A stretch of DNA of 64,000 nt, from the NCBI GenBank assembly GCA_963816555.1, contig CAWFLD010000004.1, positions 310,001 through 374,000 on the forward strand, given 5' to 3'. The notes beneath the pieces are model-generated. The model saw nothing but the letters and a program-made list of their open reading frames with translations. It was not told the DNA's origin and searched no databases. The position numbers and the translations under genes were made by a program. Positions 27,508 through 38,615 of this stretch are shown piece after piece (the stretch's first letter is position 1; every line of letters begins with the position of its first letter). This DNA is from Lutibaculum sp963816555. GTDB lineage: Bacteria > Pseudomonadota > Alphaproteobacteria > Rhizobiales > Tepidamorphaceae.

Positions 27508-29169
27508 TCAGTTCGCCTGGCGGCGCAGGAAGGCCGGGATCTCGTACTGGTCTTCCTCGACGGCGGCGGGGCGGCGCGGCGCGTTCGCCACCTGCGGCGC
27601 ATGGCGCTGCGGGGCCGGTGCCGGGGCGCGCTCGGCCTGCGGCTGCTGGGGCTGCGGCTGGCGCGGCGCCTTGGCGAACTCCGAGACCGGCTGCTGCGGC
27701 GCGGGCTGCGGGGCCGGCTGGCGCTGGGCCGCCGGGGCCTCGCCCTCGACGTCCTCGCGCCGGCCGAAGTTCTGGGCCAGGCGGCCGAGCAGGCCGGGCT
27801 TGCGGCGCGCCGGGTCGGCGGCGTGCTGCTCCTCCTCGGGGACGAGGCCGTGCGCCCGCATCTCGCGCTGCGCGACGAGCGGGAAGTCCTCGACGCGCGG
27901 CAGGCGGGGTGCGCGGTGGGCACGGGGCGCCTCGGCAGGGGCCGCCTGCTCGACCGGCTCGTGCGCCGCCTCGTCGGCGTAGTACTGCTCGTCGGCGTAG
28001 TAGGCGTCGTCCTGGTAGGTGACGAAGCTGTCGGGCGCGTCGGACTCGAGCATCTCCGGCTCGTCCTGCTCGTAGACCTCGGCCTGGGCCGGCTGCGGCT
28101 GGATGCGCTCGCTCTGGATCGCGACCGGCTTCTCCTTGGGCTTGCGCAGGCGCTCGGTCAGCTCGCTGATCGCCGCCTCGGCCGTGCGCTCGACCATCGA
28201 GCCGACCTGGTCGATGCCGGTGGCGACGACGGAGACGCGGATCACGCCCTCGAGGCCCTCGTCGAACGTCGCGCCGAGGATGATGTTGGCCTCGGGGTCG
28301 ACCTCCTCGCGGATGCGGGTGGCCGCCTCGTCGACCTCGAACAGGGTGAGGTCGTTGCCGCCGGTGATCGAGATCAGCAGGCCGCGGGCGCCGCGCATCG
28401 AGGTCTCGTCGAGCAGCGGGTTGGCGATCGCGGCCTCGGCGGCCTGGATGGCGCGCTTGTCGCCCGACGCCTCGCCGGTGCCCATCATCGCCTTGCCCAT
28501 GTTGCGCATGACGGCGCGCACGTCGGCGAAGTCGAGGTTGATGAGGCCTTCCTTGACCATGAGGTCGGTGATGCAGGCGACGCCGGAATAGAGCACCTGG
28601 TCGGCCATCGCGAAGGCTTCCGCGAAGGTCGTGCGCTCGTTGGCGATCCGGAACAGGTTCTGGTTCGGGATCACGATCAGCGTGTCGACGTGGCGCTGCA
28701 GCTCCTCGATGCCGGCCTCGGCGACGCGCATGCGGCGCTTGCCCTCGAAGTCGAAGGGCTTGGTGACGACGCCGACCGTCAGGATGCCGAGGTCGCGCGC
28801 GGCCTGGGCGATGACCGGTGCCGCACCGGTTCCGGTGCCGCCGCCCATCCCCGCCGTGATGAACGCCATGTGGGCGCCGGAGAGGTGGTCGTTGATCTCG
28901 TCGATCGCCTCTTCGGCGGCGGCGCGTCCGACCTCCGGGTTCGACCCGGCGCCGAGGCCCTCGGTCACCGCGACGCCCATCTGGACGATGCGCTCGGCCG
29001 CGGACATCGAGAGCGCCTGGGCGTCGGTGTTCGCCACGACGAACTCGACGCCCTTCAGGCCGGACTCGATCATGTTGTTGACGGCATTGCCGCCGGCGCC
29101 GCCGGTGCCAAAGACCGTGATCTTGGGCTTCAGCTCGGTGATGTCCGGCATCTTCAGGTTGATGGTCAT
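27508..29169 (-). CDS. ftsZ: Cell division protein FtsZ
   Basis: FtsZ is the tubulin-like GTPase that forms the Z-ring. The 553-residue product has the GTP-binding N-terminus (KITVFGTGGAGGNAVNNMIE), the tubulin signature MGGGTGTGAAPVIAQ and the T7 synergy loop NLDFADVRAVM. After about residue 320 comes a long acidic, Pro/Gln/Ala-rich linker of about 210 residues typical of alphaproteobacteria, and the conserved tail EDQYEIPAFLRRQAN that binds FtsA and other partners. The frame is intact. It is 57 bases downstream of ftsA and ends the dcw cluster at a strong terminator. Confidence 0.97.
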   Translation of the reverse strand: MTINLKMPDITELKPKITVFGTGGAGGNAVNNMIESGLKGVEFVVANTDAQALSMSAAERIVQMGVAVTEGLGAGSNPEVGRAAAEEAIDEINDHLSGAHMAFITAGMGGGTGTGAAPVIAQAARDLGILTVGVVTKPFDFEGKRRMRVAEAGIEELQRHVDTLIVIPNQNLFRIANERTTFAEAFAMADQVLYSGVACITDLMVKEGLINLDFADVRAVMRNMGKAMMGTGEASGDKRAIQAAEAAIANPLLDETSMRGARGLLISITGGNDLTLFEVDEAATRIREEVDPEANIILGATFDEGLEGVIRVSVVATGIDQVGSMVERTAEAAISELTERLRKPKEKPVAIQSERIQPQPAQAEVYEQDEPEMLESDAPDSFVTYQDDAYYADEQYYADEAAHEPVEQAAPAEAPRAHRAPRLPRVEDFPLVAQREMRAHGLVPEEEQHAADPARRKPGLLGRLAQNFGRREDVEGEAPAAQRQPAPQPAPQQPVSEFAKAPRQPQPQQPQAERAPAPAPQRHAPQVANAPRRPAAVEEDQYEIPAFLRRQAN

Positions 29170-29226
29170 GGCACCCTCGTCTTCAAAATCTCTTCCTCAG
29201 CACGGCACACTTCGTGGCCGCGGAAC

Positions 29227-30551
29227 TCAGAAGCTTTCCCGTATCCAGTTTCCGACGCGCGCGAGATATCCGCCGGAATTCGCGACACCGGCCCCGCCGT
29301 GGGCGCGCCGGTGATGTTCGACCCCGGCGACCAGCGGGTAGGCGAGAAGGCCCGCCGTGACGGCGAAGGCCGGGCCCTTGGCGGCGTCGGGCAGGTTCTT
29401 GACGCCGACCGGACGGCCGATGCGGACCTTGAGGCCGAGGATCCGCTCGGCCAGCTCGATCGTGCCCGGCAGCTGCGAGGCGCCGCCGGTCATGACGGCC
29501 CGCCCGCCCGACAGCGACGCGAAGGGCGTCGCCTTGAGGCGGTCGCGCAGCAGCTCCAGGACCTCCTCGACGCGCGGCCGGATGATCTCGGTGACCTGCG
29601 CCCGCGACACGGTGTGCGAGCCGCTGGCGCCCTCGCCCTCCCCGATCAGGGGCACGGTGATGCCCTCGCCGTGGAAGGAGCCGGCGCCGATCGCGCTGCC
29701 GTAGAGCGTCTTGATGCGCTCGGCGGCGTCCAGCGACGTCGACAGCCCGCGGGCGAGATCCATCGTCACGTGATGGCCGCCGATCGCGACGCCGTCGGAA
29801 TAGATGAAGCGCCCATGGGCGAAGATGCCGTAGGTCGTCGTGCCGCCGCCCATGTCGATGACGGCGCAGCCGAGCTCGGCCTCGTCGCCGACCAGCGCCC
29901 CGAGGCCGGCCGCATAGGGGCTGGCCACGACCGCCTCGACGGAGAGATGGCAGCGCTCGACGCACAGCACGAGATTGCGGGCCGCCGCGGCCTGGGCGCT
30001 GACGACGTGCATGTCGACGCCGAGCTCCTGCCCGGACATGCCGAGCGGATCGCGGATGCCGCCGGTGCCGTCGAGCGAGAAGGCGATCGGCAGGGCGTGC
30101 AGGGCGACGCGGTCGCGCTGCACCGAGTGCCCGCGCCCGGCCTCGAGGCCGCGCCGGATGTCGCTCTCCTGCACCGCGTCGCCGATCACGTCGACGGAGG
30201 CGGCGTAGTTCTGGCTGGCGATCCTGCCGGCGCCGAGATTGACGACGACCGAGGCGACGGTCACGCCGGCCATGCGCTCGGCCGCGTCGACGGCGAGCCG
30301 GATCGAGCGCTCGGTCGCCTCCATGTCGACGACGGCGCCGCGCTTCATGCCGGTGGCGCGCTGGTGGCCGACGCCCAGCACCTCGATGGCGTGGCTGCGG
30401 GCCTGGCTGCCGCCGCCGCGACTGCGGCTTCAGCTTGCCGACCACGCAGGTGATCTTGATCGAGCCGACGTCGAGCACGGCGACGACGGACGAGCGTCCG
30501 GCGGCGATGCGCCTTCGAGCGCGGCAGCCAGTCCTCCTGTCGCCGGCTCAT
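29227..30551 (-). CDS. ftsA: Cell division protein FtsA (two frame breaks)
   Basis: FtsA is the actin-like ATPase that ties FtsZ to the membrane. Visible parts are VLDVGSIKITCVVGKL (phosphate 1 motif), AVIDMGGGTTTYGIFAHG (phosphate 2), VMTGGASQLPG (adenosine motif) and a basic amphipathic C-terminus YLARVGNWIRESF that would bind the membrane. The reading frame breaks +1 near 30509-30513 and near 30411-30423; the span is 1325 bases, two more than 441 codons, and removing one base at each place gives a normal 440-residue protein. FtsA is normally essential in this group, so two true frameshifts are not credible. ATG 30551 overlaps the ftsQ stop (ATGA). Confidence 0.92.
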
Positions 30552-31498
30552 ATGTTGGCTCCCTTGGCCTTGCCGGCGACCCGTTCCTTGAGGCTCGCCT
30601 TGAGCTGCGTGGCGGCGTGGTCGGTCAGCGTGAGGATCAGCCGGTCGGACAGGCGCAGGTCGACGGCGGTGAGATCGCGCGACAGGAGCGCCTCGTCGCG
30701 GTCGAGCTGGGCGAGATCGGCGAGCGCGCCGGCCGGGTCGTCCTCCGGCAGCTTGATCTCGACCCCGTTGTCGAGGCGGATGTTCCAGCGGCGGTCGGCG
30801 ACGCGCACGGCGGCGCGGAAGCGGGTGGCGATCTCCGGGTGCGCCCGCACGACCTCCATCAGGTCGGCGGCGCTGCGGTTGGCGCCGTAGCCGACGACCA
30901 GCGGGAGGCTGGCGAATTTCGGCTCGGTGAGCTCCTCGATCGCCTCGCCGTTGCGGTCGACGATCGAGACGATGCCGCCGATCTGCCACAGCGCGAAGGC
31001 CTGGCGCTCGGTGATCTCGACGCGGAGCGTGTTGGGATAGAGCTTCTGGACGGTCGCGTCCTGCACCCAGGGCAGCGAGGCGAGCGCCTCGCGCGCCTTG
31101 AACGGGTCGAAGGTCAGGATCGAGGGCGAGCCGCCGATGTCGAGCGCGTCGATGACGTCGTCCTCGCTCGTCTCCTCGGCGCCGGAGATCTGGACGCTGC
31201 GGATGCCGAGGCCGCTGACGGCGGCGATCTCGCCGGCGCCGCGCACGATGCCGGCGCGCACGTCGCCCACGTGGTCGCCGAGCACGACGCCGTAGACCAG
31301 CGAGCCGGAGAGCAGCGCGACGGTGGCCATGAGCCCCGCCCGGCGCGGCAGCCGCGCCGTGACGAAGGCCTCGGCCGCCTTGAGCAGAGGATGGGACGCG
31401 CCGGGCCGCGCCGTGCCGTAGAGCACGCCGGTCCGCGCGGGGGCCAGGCCCTCCACCGTCTCTCCAACTCTACGCAACTTGCGACCTAGCGACTGCAC
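30548..31498 (-). CDS. ftsQ: Cell division protein FtsQ
   Basis: FtsQ is a bitopic divisome protein linking early and late division components. The 316-residue product has a cytoplasmic N-terminus, one membrane helix (RAGLMATVALLSGSLVYGVV), a POTRA domain (GIRSVQISGAEETSEDDVID) and a beta domain (TVQKLYPNTLRVEITERQAF). It starts with GTG at 31498 behind GGAGG, overlapping ddl by 13 bases, and its stop overlaps the ftsA start, implying coupled translation. Confidence 0.93.
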   Translation of the reverse strand: MQSLGRKLRRVGETVEGLAPARTGVLYGTARPGASHPLLKAAEAFVTARLPRRAGLMATVALLSGSLVYGVVLGDHVGDVRAGIVRGAGEIAAVSGLGIRSVQISGAEETSEDDVIDALDIGGSPSILTFDPFKAREALASLPWVQDATVQKLYPNTLRVEITERQAFALWQIGGIVSIVDRNGEAIEELTEPKFASLPLVVGYGANRSAADLMEVVRAHPEIATRFRAAVRVADRRWNIRLDNGVEIKLPEDDPAGALADLAQLDRDEALLSRDLTAVDLRLSDRLILTLTDHAATQLKASLKERVAGKAKGANI

Positions 31499-32406
31499 CC
31501 TGCATCCTCCACCATCCAGCTCACCAGCTCGGGGAAGCCGTGCCCCGCATGCGCCGCCATCTCAGGCACGAGCGAGGTCGCCGTCATGCCGGGCTGCGTG
31601 TTGACCTCCAGGCAGACGAGACCGGACACGCCATCGGCCCTCTCGTCGTATCGGAAGTCCGCTCGACTCACGCCGCGGCACCCGAGCGCTTGATGCGCTT
31701 TCAGGGCTACTCTCTGCACTTCTTGGTAAACAAAGGGTGAAATCTCGGCAGGAAGAATGTGGCGAGATCCGCCGGGGGCATATTTTGCCTGGAAGTCGTA
31801 GAAGCTCTCGGTGGGCACGATGTCGATGACGCCGAGCGCCACGTCGCCCATCACCGCGCAGGTCAGCTCGCGGCCGGGAATGTATTGTTCGACAACGACT
31901 TGCTCGCCGAACTTCCAGTCGGCCGAGTAGAGCTCCTGCGGCGGATGCTCCTGGTCCTCGCGGACGATGAAGACGCCGAAGCTCGAGCCCTCGCCGTTCG
32001 GCTTTATGACGTAGGGAGGCGGCAGAACATGCCGCTTCGCGGCCTCCAGCCGGCTGACGGTACGGCCGTGCGCGATGGGGATTCCGGCCGCCTGGAAGAG
32101 CACCCGCGAGCGCGACTTGTCCATCGCGAGCGCCGAGGCGAGGACGCCAGAATGCGTGTAGGGAATGCCGAGAATCTCGAGCACTCCCTGTATCTTGCCG
32201 TCCTCTCCGAAAGGTCCGTGCAAGGCGTTGAACGCAACGTCCGGAGAAAGCTCGAAAAGCGTGCGTCCGATGTTCCGGTCGACGTCGACCCTCGTGACGC
32301 GGTAGCCGGCCTCCTCGAGCGCCTTCGAGCAGGCGTCGCCCGAGGCCAGGCTGACCTCGCGCTCGGCCGACCAGCCGCCCATCAGGACCGCAACGTGCTT
32401 CGTCAT
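31486..32406 (-). CDS. ddl: D-alanine--D-alanine ligase
   Basis: This ATP-grasp enzyme makes D-Ala-D-Ala for peptidoglycan. The 306-residue product shows VLMGGWSAEREVSLASGDAC near the start, the ATP-binding PPYVIKPNGEGSSFGV, and C-terminal Mg-binding parts LGCRGVSRADFRYD and LEVNTQPGMTATSLVPE. The dcw location favours the DdlB type. ATG 32406 gives the normal N-terminus; TTG 32415 would add three codons. The 142 bases between murB and this start lack a gene and are among the few non-overlapping gaps in the cluster. Confidence 0.94.
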   Translation of the reverse strand: MTKHVAVLMGGWSAEREVSLASGDACSKALEEAGYRVTRVDVDRNIGRTLFELSPDVAFNALHGPFGEDGKIQGVLEILGIPYTHSGVLASALAMDKSRSRVLFQAAGIPIAHGRTVSRLEAAKRHVLPPPYVIKPNGEGSSFGVFIVREDQEHPPQELYSADWKFGEQVVVEQYIPGRELTCAVMGDVALGVIDIVPTESFYDFQAKYAPGGSRHILPAEISPFVYQEVQRVALKAHQALGCRGVSRADFRYDERADGVSGLVCLEVNTQPGMTATSLVPEMAAHAGHGFPELVSWMVEDAGCSR

Positions 32407-32548
32407 GAGTCTCAATCCCCTGTTGCCGAAATGTCGATGGCACCGGCGGAGCGTGGCTCGGCCGGTGCTGCGGGCGTCCGTCGGGGCGGGCGCGGCTTCG
32501 TGGCCGCACCGAGATCATCTGGCGGCGGACGGGTCCCCCGCCGCGGCG

Positions 32549-33510
32549 TCAGGCCGCCTGCCGGCCGAGGAAGGGCGCGACCTCCTGGCCCGGCACGAAG
32601 TCCCCGACCCGCTTGATCTCCCAGTCGAGCGCGACGCCGCTCGTCTCGAGCACCCGCGCCCTGACCGTCTCGCCCAGCGTCTCGATGTCGCTGGCGGTCG
32701 CGTCGCCCGTGTTGATCAGGAAGTTGCAGTGCATCTCCGAGACCTGGGCGCCGCCGACCCTGAGGCCGCGACAGCCGGCCTTGTCGATGAGCTGCCACGA
32801 CTTCTGCCCCGCCGGGTTCTTGAAGGTCGAGCCGCCGGTGCGGCTCTTCACCGGCTGGGTCGATTCGCGGCTCTCGGTGATCTGGTTCATCGCCGCGAGG
32901 ATCTCGTCGCGGTCGCCGGGCTGGCCCTGGAAGAGCGCCTCGGTGAAGATCCAGTCCTCCGGCGCGCCGCTGTGGCGGTAGCTCATGCCGAGCTCGCCGG
33001 CCGGCACCTCGTGGACGCGGCCCTGCCGGTCGACGGCGCGGACGGACAGAAGCGCGTCCTTCGTCTCGCCGCCATAGGCGCCGGCGTTCATCCGCAGCGC
33101 GCCGCCGAGGCCGCCGGGAATGCCGCGGAAGAAGGACAGGCCGGAAAGCGCCGCATCGGCCGCCGCGCGCGCGAGCTTGACGTCCGGCACCGCGGTGCCG
33201 GCCCGGAGGCGGCCGCCCTCCTCCACCTCGACCTGCGAGAAGCCGCGGCCGAGCCGGATCATGATTCCCGGCACGCCGCCGTCGCGGATCAGCGAGTTCG
33301 AGCCGAGGCCGATGACCCGAACCTCGAGCGCGGGATCGATCGACGACAGGAAATAGGCGAGGTCGGCCTCGTCGGCCGGCGAGAACAGGACCTGCGCCGG
33401 CCCGCCGACGCGGAACCAGGTGATCGGGGCGAGAACCTCGTTGGCCGACAGCCGGCCGCGCAGCTCGGGCGCCGCATCCCGGATCGCGGGAAGGATGTCC
33501 TCGTACGCCA

Positions 33511-33511
<1 letters not shown>
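32549..33511 (-). CDS. murB: UDP-N-acetylenolpyruvoylglucosamine reductase MurB
   Basis: MurB reduces UDP-GlcNAc-enolpyruvate to UDP-MurNAc using FAD and NADPH. The 320-residue product has the FAD-binding core (TWFRVGGPAQVLFSP, VIGLGSNSLIRDGG), the stretch FFRGIPGGLGGALRMNAGAY and the C-terminal substrate loop SRTGGSTFKNP with the catalytic Ser. It lacks the extended loop of type I enzymes, so it is type II. ATG 33511 shares one base with the murC stop (TGATG), indicating coupled translation. Confidence 0.95.
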
Positions 33512-34917
<1,406 letters not shown>

Positions 34918-34918
34918 C

Positions 34919-36064
34919 TCACGCGTGTCCCGAATCTGTGTGTTTCGGCGCCGGCCGCCCCTCGGCGAGCGCCGCGACCGCCTCGGCGAGCGTCGCCGCC
35001 GCCTCCGCGTTGCCGACCTGATGGGCGGCGGCGGCCGCCGCGGCGAGCTGCTCCGGGCGATCCATACGCGCCACGATCTCGTCGGCCAAGCGGTGCGGAT
35101 CGAGCGAGGCCTGCGGCAGGAGCCAGCCGCCCTTCGCCTTGGCCATGGCGGTGGCGTTGAGGAGCTGGTCGTTGTCGACGGCGTGCGGCAGCGGGATCAG
35201 GATCGCCGGCCGGCCGATCACGGCGAGCTCGGCGACGGTGCTGGCGCCCGAGCGCGAGACGACGAGATGCGCGTCGGCGATGCGCTGCGGCAGGTCGAGG
35301 AAGAACGGCTCGACCTCCGCGGCGACGCCCAGCGCCTCGTAGCCCATGCGGACGCGCTCGAGATCCTCCTCGCGCGCCTGCTGCACGACCTTGAGCCGGG
35401 CCCGGTGCGCCTCGTCGAGACGGCCGATGGCGCCCGGCACGACGTCCGAGAGGATGCGGGCGCCCTGGCTGCCGCCGAAGACGAGCAGCCGGAACGCGCC
35501 GTCCGCGGCCGGCGCCTCGTAGGGCCGCGCGGCCGCCTTCACGGCGGCGCGCACCGGTGCGCCGGTGTTCACGACCTTGTCGCGGTTCGCCTCGCCCAGC
35601 ATGTGGACCTGCGGGAAGCTCGTGCAGACCATGTCGACCTTCGAGGCGAGCATCCGGTTGGCGCGGCCGAGCACGGCGTTCTGCTCGTGGATCGCCGTCC
35701 TGATGCCGAGCAGCCGCGCCGCCGTCAGCGGCGGCAGCGTCGGGTAGCCGCCGAAGCCGACGACCGCGGCCGGCCGGATGCGGCGCAGCAGCATCAGCGA
35801 CTTCAGCGTGCCGAGGCCGAGCTTGCCGAGCGAGCGGGCGTAGTCGAGCGGGTTGCGGCCGCTGAACGTCGCCGAGGGGACGACGTGGACCTTCCGGGCG
35901 GGAAAGCTCGCGCGGAACTTCTCGACCCGCTCGTCGGCGGCGAGATCGACCTCGTAGCCCTTCTCGACCAGCGCCTCGGCGAGCGCCTGGGCGGGGAACA
36001 GGTGCCCGCCCGTGCCGCCGGCGACGAGCAGGACGAGGGGCTTCTTGCCGCCGCCTGCGCTCAT
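34919..36064 (-). CDS. murG: MurG glycosyltransferase (lipid II synthase)
   Basis: MurG transfers GlcNAc onto lipid I at the cytoplasmic membrane face. The 381-residue GT-B protein has the N-terminal Gly-rich loop LLVAGGTGGHLFPAQALAEA, the second G-loop FGGSQGARILSDVVP, and the UDP-sugar site SRSGASTVAELAVIGRPAIL. ATG 36064 overlaps the ftsW stop by four bases (ATGA). In-frame sequence upstream encodes the opposite frame of ftsW and is not part of the gene. Confidence 0.96.
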   Translation of the reverse strand: MSAGGGKKPLVLLVAGGTGGHLFPAQALAEALVEKGYEVDLAADERVEKFRASFPARKVHVVPSATFSGRNPLDYARSLGKLGLGTLKSLMLLRRIRPAAVVGFGGYPTLPPLTAARLLGIRTAIHEQNAVLGRANRMLASKVDMVCTSFPQVHMLGEANRDKVVNTGAPVRAAVKAAARPYEAPAADGAFRLLVFGGSQGARILSDVVPGAIGRLDEAHRARLKVVQQAREEDLERVRMGYEALGVAAEVEPFFLDLPQRIADAHLVVSRSGASTVAELAVIGRPAILIPLPHAVDNDQLLNATAMAKAKGGWLLPQASLDPHRLADEIVARMDRPEQLAAAAAAAHQVGNAEAAATLAEAVAALAEGRPAPKHTDSGHA

Positions 36065-37209
36065 GCCCGCTCCGCGCCCGGCACGAGGTTCGTGACGATC
36101 GGCTTGATCTGCGGCCGGCGCCGGCTGAGGCCGAGCACCATGCCCATCGCGTAGGCGAGCGAGATGATCGACGAGCCGCCGTAGGAGATGAAGGGCAGCG
36201 TCATGCCCTTGGCCGGCATCAGGCTGAGATTGACCGCCATGTTGATGACCGACTGCAGGCCGAACAGGACGATCAGGCCGGTGATGGCGAGCCGCGGATA
36301 GGGGTCGTGCGTCTTGCTCGCGTGATTGATGCCGCGCAGCACGATGAAGGCGAAGAGCGCGACGAGCAGCATGCAGGCGATGGCGCCGAACTCCTCGCCC
36401 ATCACGGCGAAGACGAAGTCGGCGTGGCTGTCCGGCAGGCTCTGCTTGACGATGCCCTCGCCGGGCCCGCGGCCGAGCCAGCCGCCGCTGATGAAGGCGT
36501 CGATGGAGCGGTCGACCTGGTAGGTGTCGTTCTGGCCGGGGCTGAGGAAGCCGTCGATGCGCTCCCTGACGTGGTAGACCGTGAAATAGGCGCCGACCAT
36601 GCCCACGCCGGCGGCGCCGGCGAGGATGAAGATCCACCCCCACGACACGCCAGCCGCGAAGAACAGCGCGCCCCAGACGAGCGTCGCCAGCATCGTCTGG
36701 CCGAAGTCCGGCTGCGGCACGAGCAGGCCGACGAAGATGCCGAGGAGCCCGAAGGCCATGAGGTTGCCCGGCATCTCCGGCCGCTTGATGCGCTCGGCGA
36801 AGAGCCAGGAGACGAGGATCACGAAGGCGGGCTTCACGAACTCGGACGGCTGGATGTTGATGCCGGCGAGGCTGATCCAGCGCCGGGCGCCCTTCACCTC
36901 GGCGCCGACGAACAGCGTCGCGATCATCAGGAGGCAGCCGACGCAGAACACGATGAGCGCGACCCGCCTGCCCTGCCGCTCGTCGAGGAGCGACGCGCCG
37001 ATCATCACGGCGATCGCCGGCACGAGGTACATCGCGTGGTGCTCGACGAAGAAGAAGCTGTTGAGGTGGATGCGCTCGGCGACCGCCGGGCTTGCCGCCA
37101 GCGACAGGATGAGGCCGCACGAGATGAGCGCCGCGAGTGCCGCGAGCAGTGTCCGGTCGACCGTCCACCACCAGTCCGAAAGGGCGTTTCTGTCGGTACG
37201 GGAGAGCAT
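36061..37209 (-). CDS. ftsW: FtsW, SEDS peptidoglycan glycosyltransferase
   Basis: FtsW polymerises septal lipid II together with FtsI. The 382-residue product has about ten membrane helices, the conserved RRWISLAGINIQPSEFVKP loop, DSHADFVFAVMGEEFGAI with the key Asp and Glu region, and the final ISYGGSSIISLAYAMG. ATG 37209 shares one base with the murD stop (TGATG). It lies between murD and murG, as in most dcw clusters. Confidence 0.96.
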   Translation of the reverse strand: MLSRTDRNALSDWWWTVDRTLLAALAALISCGLILSLAASPAVAERIHLNSFFFVEHHAMYLVPAIAVMIGASLLDERQGRRVALIVFCVGCLLMIATLFVGAEVKGARRWISLAGINIQPSEFVKPAFVILVSWLFAERIKRPEMPGNLMAFGLLGIFVGLLVPQPDFGQTMLATLVWGALFFAAGVSWGWIFILAGAAGVGMVGAYFTVYHVRERIDGFLSPGQNDTYQVDRSIDAFISGGWLGRGPGEGIVKQSLPDSHADFVFAVMGEEFGAIACMLLVALFAFIVLRGINHASKTHDPYPRLAITGLIVLFGLQSVINMAVNLSLMPAKGMTLPFISYGGSSIISLAYAMGMVLGLSRRRPQIKPIVTNLVPGAERA

Positions 37210-38611
37210 CACACAGCCTCTCTGGGCTTGAGGGTCACACCGTCGAGCGAGCCGACGAGACGGCGGAAGGCGTCGCCGCGGGCTTCGAAATCGGCGAACT
37301 GGTCGAACGAGGCGCAGGCGGGCGCGAGCAGCACCACGGCGGCGCGGCCGTCCTGCCGGGCGCGCTCGGCGGCGGCGCGCACGGCCGTCTCCATGTCGCC
37401 CGAGATCTCGTGCGGCACGGCCTCGCCGAGCGTGCCGGCGAAGGCCTCCGCGGCCTCGCCGATCAGGAAGGCGCGGGCGATCCGCGGGAAATATTCCCGC
37501 AGGCTCTCGATGCCGCCCGACTTCGGCCGGCCGCCGGCGATCCAGTAGATGTTCTCGAAGCTCGACAGCGAGCGCGAGGCCGCGTCGGCGTTCGTGGCCT
37601 TGGAATCGTTGACGAAGACGACGACGCCGCGGCGCGCGACCTCCTCCATCCGGTGGGCGAGGCCCGGGAAGGTCATCAGGCCCGTGGCCGCCTCGTCGAC
37701 CGGCAGGCCGGCGCCCCGCACGGCGGCGAGCGCCGCGGCGGCGTTCTGGGCGTTGTGCTGGCCGCGCAGCGACGGCACCGGCGCGAGATCGGCGACGACG
37801 TGCTCGGCTCCCGCCTCGCGCAGCACGATCTCGCTGCCGCGCGCGAAGATGCCCTCGTCCAGCGCCTCGAGGCACGAGACCTCGACGACCCCGCGGCCGC
37901 GAGCCTGCGCCTCGGCCGCGATCCGCCGCGTTTCCGCGTCGTCCACGGCGACCACGGCGAGGTCGGCCTCCATCACCATGCGCGCCTTGACGGCGGCGTA
38001 GTTCTCGAAGGTGCCGTGCCGGTCGAGATGGTCCGGCGTGACGTTGAGCAGCACGCCGACGCTCGGCTTCAGCGTCGGCGTCAGGTCGATCTGGTAGGAC
38101 GACATCTCGAGCACGTAGGCCATGTCGTCGGACAGGTCGTCGAGGCTGAGGACGGCGGTGCCGATATTGCCGCCGACGCCGACGCGGCGCCCGGCCTGCT
38201 TGAAGAGGTGCCCGATCAGCGCGGTCGTGGTCGACTTGCCGTTGGTGCCGGTGATGGCGACGACGGCCGCGCCCGGCGCCCGCCTGGCCCGCTCGCGGAA
38301 GAACAGCTCGGTGTCGCCGAGGATCTCGACGCCGGCGGCACGGGCCTTCTCGACCGTCCAGTGCGGCGCGGGGTGGGTCAGCGGCACGCCGGGGCTCAGG
38401 ACGAGCGCCGAGAGCGAGCTCCAGTCGACGTTCGCGAAGATCCTCGACGGGAAAGCCCTGCTCGCGCGCGGCCTCGGCGCGCGGGCGCGCTGTCGTCCCA
38501 GCAGACGATCCCGGCGCCGCCGGCGGCGAGCGCGCGGGCGGCCTCGAGCCCGGTGCGGGCGAGGCCGAAGATCGCGACGCGCCTGCCGTCGAAGGAGGTG
38601 ACCGGGATCAT
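37209..38611 (-). CDS. murD: UDP-N-acetylmuramoylalanine--D-glutamate ligase MurD (two frame breaks)
   Basis: MurD adds D-Glu to UDP-MurNAc-L-Ala. The N-terminal domain opens with TSFDGRRVAIFGLARTGLEA. The ATP loop is VVAITGTNGKSTTTALIGHL, the central motif NVTPDHLDRHGTFENYAAVK, and the third domain has VFVNDSKATNADAASRSL and WIAGGRPKSGG. The frame breaks +1 near 38474-38488 and again near 38431-38446; the span is two bases over 467 codons, so a 466-residue protein of normal length is restored by removing one base at each. An essential gene with two real frameshifts is unlikely. It starts five bases after the mraY stop. Confidence 0.92.
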
Positions 38612-38615
38612 CGCC

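Noticed and set aside
27315..27923. Minus-strand frame opening inside ftsZ and running into the intergenic region
   Set aside because: Ser/Arg/Pro-rich with no family similarity; the ftsZ frame over the same bases is clearly the real one.
29227..30551. ftsA and other broken genes as true pseudogenes
   Set aside because: All motifs on both sides of each break are intact and several of the genes are normally essential, so loss of function is not supported.
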